From: Paraeggerthella sp964369725 | Lineage (GTDB): Bacteria > Actinomycetota > Coriobacteriia > Coriobacteriales > Eggerthellaceae | Direction: 5' to 3' | NCBI GenBank assembly: GCA_964369725.1 | Contig: CAYJGC010000002.1 | Location: 1-64,000 of the forward strand | DNA: 64,000 nucleotides | Shown here: positions 51,928-59,933 of the stretch, piece by piece | How the letters are laid out: each line of letters opens with the position of its first letter | Position numbering within the stretch: position 1 is the first letter of the stretch | Notes under the pieces: generated by a model | Databases searched by the model: none | The model's input: the letters and a program-made list of their open reading frames with translations, nothing else | What the model was told of the DNA's origin: nothing | Translations under genes and position numbers: made by a program

Positions 51928-52899
51928 ATGCAACCAGCGCGACTAATGGAAATTCTTTCAGTAGCAGAAAAGGCAGCTATTGCATCAGCTGAGTGGAATG
52001 GGCGCGGCAACAAAGATGCTGCTGATGAAGCGGCAACGGAAGCCATGCGTGATGCTTTTAACAAAATTCAATTTTCTGGTCGGATTGTTATTGGTGAAGG
52101 AGAGCGCGACGAAGCTCCTATGCTCTATATCGGTGAAGAATTGGGTCTTGGTGGAGAAGAGCTTGATATTGCTGTTGATCCGCTTGAAGGTACAAATTTA
52201 TGTGCCTATAATCGACCTAACTCTTTGACAACTATCGCTGTTGCACCACGAGGATCGTTGCTTTTTGCTCCTGATACCTATATGGAAAAAATTGCTGCAG
52301 GTCCTTCCTGTGTTGGCAAAATTAGCATTGACGCAACACCACAGCAAAATGTATTGGCTGTCGCAGAGGCTATGGGTAAGCCAGTTTCAGAAATCAATGT
52401 CTGCATTCTTGACCGCGATCGTCATCGCGAATTGATTGCCGCGGTTCGAGAAACGGGTGCTCGTATTCGCTTAATTGAAGATGGTGACGTTTTTGGAGCA
52501 ATTGCTACGGCAGTTCCAGGAACAGGAATTCATTTATACATGGGTTCGGGCGGGGCACCTGAAGGCGTGCTTGCTTGTGCGGGGCTAAAAGCTATTGGTG
52601 GTGTTTTTGAAGGTCGTCTTCGTTTTGATCAGGACGTTGACGGAGTAGAAAAACGTGCGCGTGCGGAAAAAATGACCGACATAGATCTTGATGGCGTTCT
52701 AACCATGGATATGTTAGTAAGCTCTGATGAGGCTGCATTTGTTGCGTGCGGTGTAACGAGTGGAGAAATGCTAGAGGGCGTACGCAAGGTAGATGGATCC
52801 ATTATTACTGAGTGTGTGGTAATGGATGCTAAAGAGAAAACCATTAGATTTGTAAAGACCTATCATCGCGGTGAAAAAGGGTTTGTACGGTTTAACTAA
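51928..52899 (+). CDS. glpX: Fructose-1,6-bisphosphatase, class II
   Basis: 323 residues. GEGERDEAPMLYIGE and DPLEGTNLCA provide the Mg2+ and phosphate sites; GAIATAVPGTGIHLYMGSGGAPEGVLAC is conserved. It removes phosphate from fructose-1,6-bisphosphate in gluconeogenesis. The ATG follows GAAAGGAAGAGGA. It stands alone. Gluconeogenic FBPase agrees with growth on amino acids. Confidence 0.95.
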   Translation: MQPARLMEILSVAEKAAIASAEWNGRGNKDAADEAATEAMRDAFNKIQFSGRIVIGEGERDEAPMLYIGEELGLGGEELDIAVDPLEGTNLCAYNRPNSLTTIAVAPRGSLLFAPDTYMEKIAAGPSCVGKISIDATPQQNVLAVAEAMGKPVSEINVCILDRDRHRELIAAVRETGARIRLIEDGDVFGAIATAVPGTGIHLYMGSGGAPEGVLACAGLKAIGGVFEGRLRFDQDVDGVEKRARAEKMTDIDLDGVLTMDMLVSSDEAAFVACGVTSGEMLEGVRKVDGSIITECVVMDAKEKTIRFVKTYHRGEKGFVRFN

Positions 52900-52931
52900 T
52901 TTTGTACAATTACAGCTCGTAATTTAGATTT

Positions 52932-52972
52932 AGCGAAGACCTCATTGTGGTTAAGGGGTCTTCGCTGTATTT
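52932..52972 (+). terminator. Terminator of glpX
   Basis: Perfect arms AGCGAAGACC / GGTCTTCGCT with a 15-nt loop and GTATTT downstream, 33 bp after the glpX stop. Confidence 0.85.
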
Positions 52973-53254
52973 ATGCGCTTAAAATGGCGTGTGCTTGTGA
53001 TGGTGTAAGACGTTTGCTTCCCAGAGAGATACTTTTACATGTCTATCTTAATTTCAGTAATATTCTCTTTGAAAAGCTGTCGATATCCGCTCATTTCAAG
53101 CATTCGTGTGTCGTTGCTGCCGTCGGTATTAATTCTCGGTTATTTAATCGTTTCTTTGGGTTGAAACGGGGATATTGTTTTAAACTATAGCGGATTGTAG
53201 AGCGTGATGCTTTCAAGGTCTGAAGGCGTCCAGAGGCGAAAAGGGGTCTTTAGT
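52973..53254 (+). promoter_or_regulatory. Upstream region of the first XRE-cupin gene
   Basis: About 280 bp without a credible gene: an open frame of 81 codons here starts inside the glpX terminator and has no ribosome-binding site. It presumably contains the promoter of the 53.2-61.6 kb cluster; no element was convincing. Confidence 0.35.
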
Positions 53255-53821
53255 ATGGAGCCAAACATTAAGGAAGTAGCGAAGCGAATTCAGGCGTTAC
53301 GTGAAGACCTAGAGATTACTATGCAAGATATGGCCGAGACAACTGGTCGAAGCGTTGCTGAGTATGCTGCGCAGGAATCAGGAGAGCAGGATTTATCGTT
53401 CACATTTTTGTATAAATGTGCGGAACGCTTAGGTGTTGATGTTATTGAGTTGCTTACTGGTGAAAACCCGCATTTGTCGGGATATTCTTTAACGCGTGTT
53501 TCAGAGGGTCTTTCCATAAAACGCCGTGCAGGCTTTGAATATCTACATAAAGCCCCCCATTTAAAGGGAAAACTGGCTGAACCTTTTATGGTGAGCGCTC
53601 CTTGCCTTCCTGAGGAACAAGATAAACCTATTCACCTTTCTTATCATGAAGGTCAAGAGATAGATTTCATTATTTCAGGACGGTTGCGTTTTGCTTACGA
53701 GGATCATGTTGAAGAACTAGAAGCGGGAGACTTGCTCATGTATGACTCTGGACGTGGTCATGGTATGGTTGCCATAGGTGATGAGCCTTGCACGTTTTTG
53801 GCAATAGTTTTGAAGCCCTAA
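53255..53821 (+). CDS. XRE-type HTH regulator with C-terminal cupin (copy 1)
   Basis: 188 residues. An HTH domain (about 5-65, IQALREDLEITMQDMAETTGRSVAEYAAQESG) is joined to a cupin domain (about 115-186: SYHEGQEIDFIISGRLRFAYEDHVEELEAGDLLMYDSGRGHGMVA). Such proteins are local repressors or activators that sense a small molecule through the cupin. ATG at 53255 follows AAAAGGGG. Immediately downstream is an acyl-CoA synthetase, and the pair recurs at 59304-61604. The HTH copy is weak: DNA-contact residues look diverged. Confidence 0.85.
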   Translation: MEPNIKEVAKRIQALREDLEITMQDMAETTGRSVAEYAAQESGEQDLSFTFLYKCAERLGVDVIELLTGENPHLSGYSLTRVSEGLSIKRRAGFEYLHKAPHLKGKLAEPFMVSAPCLPEEQDKPIHLSYHEGQEIDFIISGRLRFAYEDHVEELEAGDLLMYDSGRGHGMVAIGDEPCTFLAIVLKP

Positions 53822-53993
53822 ATGAGGCAGCGAGAAGTCTTAGACTGAACAAGAGAAAGCACGTGTTTTAAGTGGGGTTAGAAATAGGATTCTAAGATAA
53901 CTTGCGAACATATCACCTCTTTTCTCAGTGAGAAATAATCCATTACCTTACAATTTGACCTTTAGATAGCAGCTGTTTTGAAAGAGAGTTTTT

Positions 53994-55775
53994 ATGAGAG
54001 ATATAAATTTACGATACATTTCTGAGGAATATGATGAACAGGGAATATTGACTGACTTTTCTGTGAATTGCCCCTCTGATTTCAATTTTGCCTACGATGT
54101 TGTTGATGATATTGCTAGTAATGACCCTAGTCGCCGAGCAATGGTGTGGTGCAACCCTGAAGGGGAGGAACATACCTTTACTTTTGAAGATATGAAATAT
54201 TGGTCAGATAAAACAGCGAACTATTTATCGAATGCAGGTATTGGTCGTGGTGACTATGTCATGGTGATTTTACGCCGCCACTATCAGTTTTGGTTTGTAG
54301 CAGTTGCTCTTGCTAAATTGGGAGCTGTTATGGTTCCTGCAACCTTTATGCTCAAAGAGCACGACTTAGAATATCGTATCAATGGTGCTTCTATTAAAGC
54401 TATGATTGCTACTTCTCTTGGTGATATTGCAGAGGTAACTGACGCTGTAGAAGCTTCTTGTCCTTCGCTACAGATTAAAATGCTTGTTAATGGTGCGGGA
54501 GGGGGTTTGTCACCTGAAGATGAGAAGGGTAACATAATTCTTCCTGAAGGTGAACTTGTTGGCTCGGCGCTTTCAGGCGTGCAAGGAATTTGTGCTGCAC
54601 CTGCCCTAAGAGAAGGTTGGTTAGATTTTAATACGGGTGTGCGCAATTCTTCCGCTGAGTTCTCCCGCGTGGAAACATCTGCGTTGGATCCTATGTTGAT
54701 GTATTTTTCTTCAGGTACGTCTGGTAATCCCAAGATGGTTCTTCATGATTCTGAATATGCTATCTCGCATCTAATTACAGCAAAACACTGGCACAATGTT
54801 GTTCCTGACGGCTTGCATTTAGCTATTGCTGATACGGGCTGGGGAAAGGCTGTTTGGGGTAAGTACTATGGACAATGGCTCATGGAAGCTGGTGTTTTCA
54901 CTTATGACTTTGACCGTTTCAAGCCTTCCGACATACTTACTCTCATAAGTAAGTATCAAATAACGACGCTGTGTTGTCCTCCCACAATGTATCGCATGAT
55001 GATGGCAGAGAAGATTGATGAATTTGACCTGTCTTCATTGGTTTATTCAACAACTGCAGGTGAGGCGCTTAATCCAGATTTATTTGATTTTTGGAAAGAG
55101 CATACGGGACTTACTATTTTTGAGGGCTTTGGGCAAACCGAGACACCACTTTCAATTGCTAATCTAACGGGTTCGCATCCTCATCCTGGCTCAATGGGTA
55201 AGCCGGTGCCGCTCTATCATGTTGAAATCTTACGTGAAGATGGAAGTGTTTGCTCGCCTGGTGAGACTGGTGAAATCTGTATTGATATTTCTTCAAAAGC
55301 ACCGGGAATCATGCTTGAATACTATCGAAATCCTGAAAAAACACTCGCAGCTATGCATGACGGCTGGTATCACACAGGAGATACAGCCTGGTGCGATGAA
55401 GATGGTTTTTATTGGTACGTTGGGCGAAATGACGACGTGATTAAATCGAGCGGTTATCGCATAGGGCCTTTTGAAATTGAAAGCGTTTTGCTAGAGCATG
55501 AAGCGGTTCGCGAGTGCGCTGTTACGGGTGTTCCCGATGAAATTCGTGGTAAGGCAGTTAAAGCGACCATTGTTCTTGCGTCAGGGTTTACTGCAAGTGA
55601 TGCGCTTACGCGTGAGTTGCAGACGTGGGTAAAAACGCAAACAGCCCCCTATAAGTATCCTCGTATTATTGAGTATGTTGAGGCGTTGCCAAAAACGGTA
55701 AACGGGAAAATCCGACGCGTAGCAATTCGAGAGAATGACGAGCGTGACACTGTAGAGACGGATGAACGTGCGTGA
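53994..55775 (+). CDS. AMP-forming acyl-CoA synthetase (copy 1)
   Basis: 593 residues, ANL superfamily. P-loop-like motif YFSSGTSGNPK (237-247), GFGQTETPL, WYHTGDTAW, GRNDDVIKSSGYRIGPFEIES, and the acyl-adenylate lysine in PKTVNGKIRR. Closest in style to medium-chain or aryl-CoA synthetases (the DFNFAYDVVD start). It carries an about 35-residue insertion near 165-205 absent from copy 2. It activates an organic acid to its CoA ester, or runs in reverse. Its stop overlaps the next gene's GTG. Confidence 0.92.
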   Translation: MRDINLRYISEEYDEQGILTDFSVNCPSDFNFAYDVVDDIASNDPSRRAMVWCNPEGEEHTFTFEDMKYWSDKTANYLSNAGIGRGDYVMVILRRHYQFWFVAVALAKLGAVMVPATFMLKEHDLEYRINGASIKAMIATSLGDIAEVTDAVEASCPSLQIKMLVNGAGGGLSPEDEKGNIILPEGELVGSALSGVQGICAAPALREGWLDFNTGVRNSSAEFSRVETSALDPMLMYFSSGTSGNPKMVLHDSEYAISHLITAKHWHNVVPDGLHLAIADTGWGKAVWGKYYGQWLMEAGVFTYDFDRFKPSDILTLISKYQITTLCCPPTMYRMMMAEKIDEFDLSSLVYSTTAGEALNPDLFDFWKEHTGLTIFEGFGQTETPLSIANLTGSHPHPGSMGKPVPLYHVEILREDGSVCSPGETGEICIDISSKAPGIMLEYYRNPEKTLAAMHDGWYHTGDTAWCDEDGFYWYVGRNDDVIKSSGYRIGPFEIESVLLEHEAVRECAVTGVPDEIRGKAVKATIVLASGFTASDALTRELQTWVKTQTAPYKYPRIIEYVEALPKTVNGKIRRVAIRENDERDTVETDERA

Positions 55776-56623
55776 AGTATGAAAAAGTGACGCCCTCGTC
55801 CTCTGTCTTAATAATATCGGGTCACTACGGAGTAGGGAAAACCAACTTGGCACTCAATGTTGCGTTAAACGCAGCTGCAGAAGGTGCTGAGGTTGTCTTG
55901 GCTGACTTGGATGTCGTAAACCCCTACTTTCGTTCAAGTGATTATCAGGAGCTTCTCGAAGATCATGGGATAGACCTCATCGCTCCCTTGTTCGCGGGAA
56001 GCACTCTTGAGAATCCTAGTCTGTCTGGACGTATTGAGCATGCAGTAAAGTGGGCGCGCGAGTGTTCATCCGATTCTTACGATGAGAGAGATTCAGAGAG
56101 CCAAGTTGTGGTGGCTTTGGATACTATTTCTCAAAATTTGTCTGTAGGTAGGCACAGAGAGGAAGTGTGTAAACAGGGTTCACGCACAAGAATGTCGCGT
56201 CTTCTTGTCATCGATGCGGGTGGCGATGATGTGGGTGTTACTGCTTTGGGTCGTTTTGCAAGTCTTATACAAGCAGATTCATATGAAATGTGGTACGTAA
56301 TGAACAGGAGTCGTAATTTAACGCAATCTGTTGATGAAGTGAGGCAGGTGTTAGATGAGATTCAGCAAAAATCTCATCTCTGTGCTACTTCAATAGTAAA
56401 TAATACGCATTTGAAAGCTGAAACAACCTATCAGGTTATAGCTGAATCTATCCCTTTTGCTCGTCAAGTAGCAGACAGTGTAGGGTTGCCACTATTATTT
56501 ACGACGATTCCGTATGACCTCTTTGAGGAAATGGCAACTTCAAATACTGGTTGCTTTTTTGATGATGGCACTAAACAAGCAGGTTACTGTGTGCAAATAT
56601 ATGTTCGCAATCCTTGGGAATAA
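55772..56623 (+). CDS. P-loop ATPase, CobQ/ParA-like, linked to a 2-oxoacid:ferredoxin oxidoreductase
   Basis: 283 residues. Walker A SGHYGVGKTNLALNVAL (about 16-32) and ADLDVVNPYFRSSD; the segment VIDAGGDDVGVTALGRF would carry Walker B-like Asp. The DLDVVNPYFRS motif is shared by a group of CobQ-type ATPases I have seen beside oxidoreductase genes; the function there is unknown. GTG start overlaps the synthetase stop (GTGA), so translation is coupled. It might supply a cofactor-maturation or activation step for the oxidoreductase. That is inference from neighbours. Confidence 0.7.
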   Translation: MKYEKVTPSSSVLIISGHYGVGKTNLALNVALNAAAEGAEVVLADLDVVNPYFRSSDYQELLEDHGIDLIAPLFAGSTLENPSLSGRIEHAVKWARECSSDSYDERDSESQVVVALDTISQNLSVGRHREEVCKQGSRTRMSRLLVIDAGGDDVGVTALGRFASLIQADSYEMWYVMNRSRNLTQSVDEVRQVLDEIQQKSHLCATSIVNNTHLKAETTYQVIAESIPFARQVADSVGLPLLFTTIPYDLFEEMATSNTGCFFDDGTKQAGYCVQIYVRNPWE

Positions 56624-56646
56624 CGCTCAGGCGAGGAAGGTTTTAG

Positions 56647-56853
56647 ATGGCAAGAATAGAGGTAGAGGATCAATTCTGTAAAGGCTGCTCTCTTTGTATT
56701 GAGGTGTGTCCTGTCGGAATTATTGAACTCGATAATAATAAGATTACAGCAAAGGGGTATCATCCTGCGCGACTTATTGATGAAACGAAATGTACAGGAT
56801 GCGCATCATGTGCGCTCATGTGTCCGGATGTAGCAATTACGGTAGTGAGGTAA
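56647..56853 (+). CDS. 2[4Fe-4S] ferredoxin subunit of a 2-oxoacid oxidoreductase
   Basis: 68 residues. Two clusters: CKGCSLCIEVCP (Cys12, 15, 18, 22) and CTGCASCALMCP near the end. It is the delta subunit of a four-subunit 2-oxoacid:ferredoxin oxidoreductase, passing electrons to external ferredoxin. AGGAAGG precedes the ATG. It starts 24 bp after the ATPase gene and ends 3 bp before the alpha subunit. Confidence 0.92.
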   Translation: MARIEVEDQFCKGCSLCIEVCPVGIIELDNNKITAKGYHPARLIDETKCTGCASCALMCPDVAITVVR

Positions 56854-56855
56854 AT

Positions 56856-57920
56856 ATGGCAGAAAAAGTTCTAATGAAGGGCAATGAGGCCATGGCCGAA
56901 GGTGCTCTACGTGCAGGGTGTCGTCATTTCTTCGGCTACCCTATTACGCCACAAACGGAGCTTGCAGCTTACATGTCTAAGCTTATGCCAAAAGTTGGCG
57001 GCACATATTTGCAGGCAGAAAGTGAAGTTGCTGCTATTAACATGGTGTACGGAGCCTCTTCAGCTGGTGCCCGCGTTATGACATCTTCGTCGTCGCCGGG
57101 AATATCGCTAAAAGCTGAAGGAATCTCTTATATTGCAGGTTGCGATTTGCCTGCCGTTATTGTTAATGTGCAACGAGGAGGTCCAGGCCTTGGAGGTATT
57201 CAGCCTTCTCAGTCTGACTATTGGCAGGCTACGCGCGCAACAGGGCATGGAGACTTTCAAGTTTTGGTTTACGCTCCTTCAACAGTACAAGAAATGGCGG
57301 ATTGTGCCTACGATGCTTTCGATAAGGCGGATGAATATCGCATTCCCGTTATGCTGTTAGTTGACGGCATGTTGGGTCAAATGATGGAACCTGTCGTGAT
57401 GCCGGAGCCTAAAGGAAAACTTGAACCTAAGCCTTGGGCTACTGATGGACATAAACATGAACGAAAAAATAACATTACTAATTCCCTGCACTTGCAGGCA
57501 GAGGATTTGGAGCGCTCGAATATAGAGCGCTATGAACGATATGAAATAATTAAGCAAAATGAGCAGCGCGCTGATTTATTTATGGTCGAGGACGCTGATA
57601 TTGTTCTGTTTGCTTTTGGGGCCTCATCGCGTATCGTTCGTAGTGCCGTTGTGAGTGCGCGTGAGCAGGGAATTAAAGCGGGTCTTATTCGTCCCATTAC
57701 GTTATGGCCTTTTCCTACAGAGGCAATAGAACGTGTCGTTGATTCCGCAAAAATGTTCCTTTCAGTAGAAATGAACATGGGTCAAATGGTTGATGATATT
57801 CGCCTTGCGTCATGCGGTCGTGTTCCGGTTGAATTTTATGGACGCGTGGGGGGCGTTATACCAACACCTGCGGAAGTACTTGCTAAAATTGTTGAACTAA
57901 ACGAAAAGGTTGGTGAATAG
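56856..57920 (+). CDS. 2-oxoacid:ferredoxin oxidoreductase alpha subunit (VorB/KorA-type)
   Basis: 354 residues. MKGNEAMAEGALRAGCRHFFGYPITPQTELAAYMSK is the VorB/KorA start; SEVAAINMVYGASSAGARVMTSSSSPGISL is the pyrimidine-binding domain, and the C-terminal about 110 residues form domain II. It oxidatively decarboxylates a 2-oxoacid to acyl-CoA. Sequence alone does not separate isovalerate/indolepyruvate-type from oxoglutarate-type substrates. Start at ATG 56856, overlapping no other gene; the operon is tight. Confidence 0.9.
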   Translation: MAEKVLMKGNEAMAEGALRAGCRHFFGYPITPQTELAAYMSKLMPKVGGTYLQAESEVAAINMVYGASSAGARVMTSSSSPGISLKAEGISYIAGCDLPAVIVNVQRGGPGLGGIQPSQSDYWQATRATGHGDFQVLVYAPSTVQEMADCAYDAFDKADEYRIPVMLLVDGMLGQMMEPVVMPEPKGKLEPKPWATDGHKHERKNNITNSLHLQAEDLERSNIERYERYEIIKQNEQRADLFMVEDADIVLFAFGASSRIVRSAVVSAREQGIKAGLIRPITLWPFPTEAIERVVDSAKMFLSVEMNMGQMVDDIRLASCGRVPVEFYGRVGGVIPTPAEVLAKIVELNEKVGE

Positions 57921-58760
57921 ATGACCAAAGAGGAAAAAGTGGTTTTCGAACGCCCTCATGCACTTTTGCCTGTGGTAACAAACTTTTGCCCTGGCTGTAC
58001 ACACGGTATTGTTAATCGTTTAGTTGCGGAATCTCTTGACGAATTAGACGTCGAGGGAAGGGCAGTCGGTGTTGCACCGGTTGGTTGTGCGGTTACTATT
58101 ACAGACTTTTTCGGTTGCGATATGATTGAGGCCGCTCATGGACGCGCTCCTGCAGTTGCTACTGGTGTTAAGCGCGTTGTGCCCGATAGCGTTGTTTTTA
58201 CTTACCAAGGCGACGGCGATTTAGCTTCAATTGGTATGGCCGAAACAATTCATGCTGCAACTCGTGGCGAGCATATTACGGTTATCTTTATAAATAATGC
58301 TATTTATGGTATGACAGGTGGACAAATGGCTCCAACCAGTCTACCGAATCAAGTAACGCAAACTTCACCTTACGGACGCGATACTTCGTCTGCTGGTTTT
58401 CCTATTCGGATGTGCGAACTCCTGAGCTCTCTTGATGGTGTAGCGTATCTCGAACGCGTAACGGTAGACAGTCCTAAAAATGTACGCAAAGCAAAAAAGG
58501 CTATTAAGCGTGCATTTAAAAATCAGGTGGACGGCGTCGGTTATTCACTTATTGAGGTTATTTCAACATGTCCTACTAATTGGGGAATGACTCCTCAAGA
58601 TTCATTTTCATGGATGAGAGAAAACATGCTCCCATATTATCCTCTCGGTGTTTACAAAGATGTGGTTGCTGAAGGATTCGCTACTGCAGCCGAAGCTGCT
58701 ATGAAGCGTGCTAGCGTTTCCCCCATTGCAAATTCTTTGACAGAAGGTGATAAGGCATGA
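57921..58760 (+). CDS. 2-oxoacid:ferredoxin oxidoreductase beta subunit (TPP-binding)
   Basis: 279 residues. It begins with FCPGCTHGIVNRLVAESLDEL, and the TPP motif YQGDGDLASIGMAETIHAATRGEHITVIFINNAIYGMTGGQMAP is clear (GDGD...NN). Cys residues in FCPGC and VGCAVT may hold one [4Fe-4S] cluster. It carries the active-site TPP. Its start follows directly the alpha subunit stop, and it overlaps the gamma gene by 4 bp. Confidence 0.93.
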   Translation: MTKEEKVVFERPHALLPVVTNFCPGCTHGIVNRLVAESLDELDVEGRAVGVAPVGCAVTITDFFGCDMIEAAHGRAPAVATGVKRVVPDSVVFTYQGDGDLASIGMAETIHAATRGEHITVIFINNAIYGMTGGQMAPTSLPNQVTQTSPYGRDTSSAGFPIRMCELLSSLDGVAYLERVTVDSPKNVRKAKKAIKRAFKNQVDGVGYSLIEVISTCPTNWGMTPQDSFSWMRENMLPYYPLGVYKDVVAEGFATAAEAAMKRASVSPIANSLTEGDKA

Positions 58761-59293
58761 GCTACTCTACTAATGCGATTCTAGCTGGCTTTGGCGGGCA
58801 AGGTGTGCTGTTTGCTGGTAAGCTTATTGTGACGGCTGGCCTCTTAGAAGATCGAGAAGTTTCATGGCTTCCTTCCTATGGTCCAGAAATGCGTGGCGGC
58901 ACAGCAAATTGCAGTATTTGTTTAGCCGATGATCCTATTGGCAGTCCTTTAGTTACCGCTCCCGATGTGCTTATTGCCATGAATCAGCCATCATTTGACA
59001 AGTTTGTGAGCATGGTTGCACCTGGCGGGATGATTATCGTGGACTCCTCTTTAGTGAAGAATGTCTCAGCGGTTGAAGGAGTGACTATTCATGAAGTGCC
59101 TGCAACCCAGCTTGCTGAAGAAAATGGCTGCAAGGGTTTGAGTAATGTGTTGCTCGTAGGTAAGTTTTTTGCTGAGACAAAATTCTGTACAAAAGAGACC
59201 CTTGAAGCTGCAATGAGAAAATGTGTTCCCCCAAGAAAAGAAGCTCTACTTTCTGGTAATTTTACTGCATTACAACTAGGCATGAACGCATAG
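58757..59293 (+). CDS. 2-oxoacid:ferredoxin oxidoreductase gamma subunit
   Basis: 178 residues. AILAGFGGQGVLFAGKLIVTAGLLEDREVSWLPSYGPEMRGGTANC is the gamma-domain signature, near SMVAPGGMIIVDSSL. It completes the four-subunit enzyme with the delta, alpha and beta subunits. ATGA overlap with the beta gene. A 10-bp gap separates it from the second regulator. Confidence 0.93.
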   Translation: MSYSTNAILAGFGGQGVLFAGKLIVTAGLLEDREVSWLPSYGPEMRGGTANCSICLADDPIGSPLVTAPDVLIAMNQPSFDKFVSMVAPGGMIIVDSSLVKNVSAVEGVTIHEVPATQLAEENGCKGLSNVLLVGKFFAETKFCTKETLEAAMRKCVPPRKEALLSGNFTALQLGMNA

Positions 59294-59303
59294 GAGGTTA
59301 GTA

Positions 59304-59855
59304 ATGAACGCTGAGATGGAAGAGATTGGTTTACGGATTAAAGGACTTCGCGAGGCTTGTGATGTTTCATGCGAGGACTTAGCTCGAGATTTAGATGTAT
59401 CTCTAGAAACGTATCAACGTTGGGAAGAGACGGGTGCAGATGTACCCATTTCGGCAATTTATCACATGGCTCATAGGTTTGGTGTCGAGTTAACCGAGAT
59501 TTTAACCGGAACAGCGGCTAAACTTAACACATATCAAGTAGTAAAAAAGGGTGAAGGTCGCGAAATTGATCGCTACCCGGGCTACCATTTTGAGGACTTG
59601 GCTTGGCGTTATGCGGGTAAAATTATGCAGCCTTTATTGGTCGTGCTTGACCCAAGCGATGAGCCAGCCAAATTGGTTACGCACTCAGGCCAAGAGTTCA
59701 ATTTAGTTTTAGAAGGCTCAATGCTTATTACTTGGGAGGATAGAGAGTTTGAATTACAGGCGGGAGACAGTATCTACTTTAATCCCGAGCATCCCCATGG
59801 CCAGCGTTGTGTAGGCGACAAGCCGGCCAAGTTCGTTACTATTATCGCTGAATAA
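59304..59855 (+). CDS. XRE-type HTH regulator with C-terminal cupin (copy 2)
   Basis: 183 residues, a paralogue of the regulator at 53255. HTH residues IKGLREACDVSCEDLARDLDVSLETYQRWEE (about 9-39), linker, and cupin (about 112-183: THSGQEFNLVLEGSMLITWEDREFELQAGDSIYFNPEHPHGQRC). AGGAGG precedes the ATG. It belongs to the oxidoreductase operon, and an acyl-CoA synthetase follows after 78 bp. The cupin His pattern (PEHPHG) suggests ligand or metal binding. Confidence 0.88.
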   Translation: MNAEMEEIGLRIKGLREACDVSCEDLARDLDVSLETYQRWEETGADVPISAIYHMAHRFGVELTEILTGTAAKLNTYQVVKKGEGREIDRYPGYHFEDLAWRYAGKIMQPLLVVLDPSDEPAKLVTHSGQEFNLVLEGSMLITWEDREFELQAGDSIYFNPEHPHGQRCVGDKPAKFVTIIAE

Positions 59856-59933
59856 TTGAGAGTTCTTACGGGCTCAGAATAAAGTGTTTTAGTAGTTAGT
59901 GTTTTCAAATCGTACAGGTAAGGGAGATTATCC

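Noticed and set aside
52945..53190. 81-codon plus-strand frame after glpX
   Set aside because: It begins inside the glpX terminator and has no ribosome-binding site.
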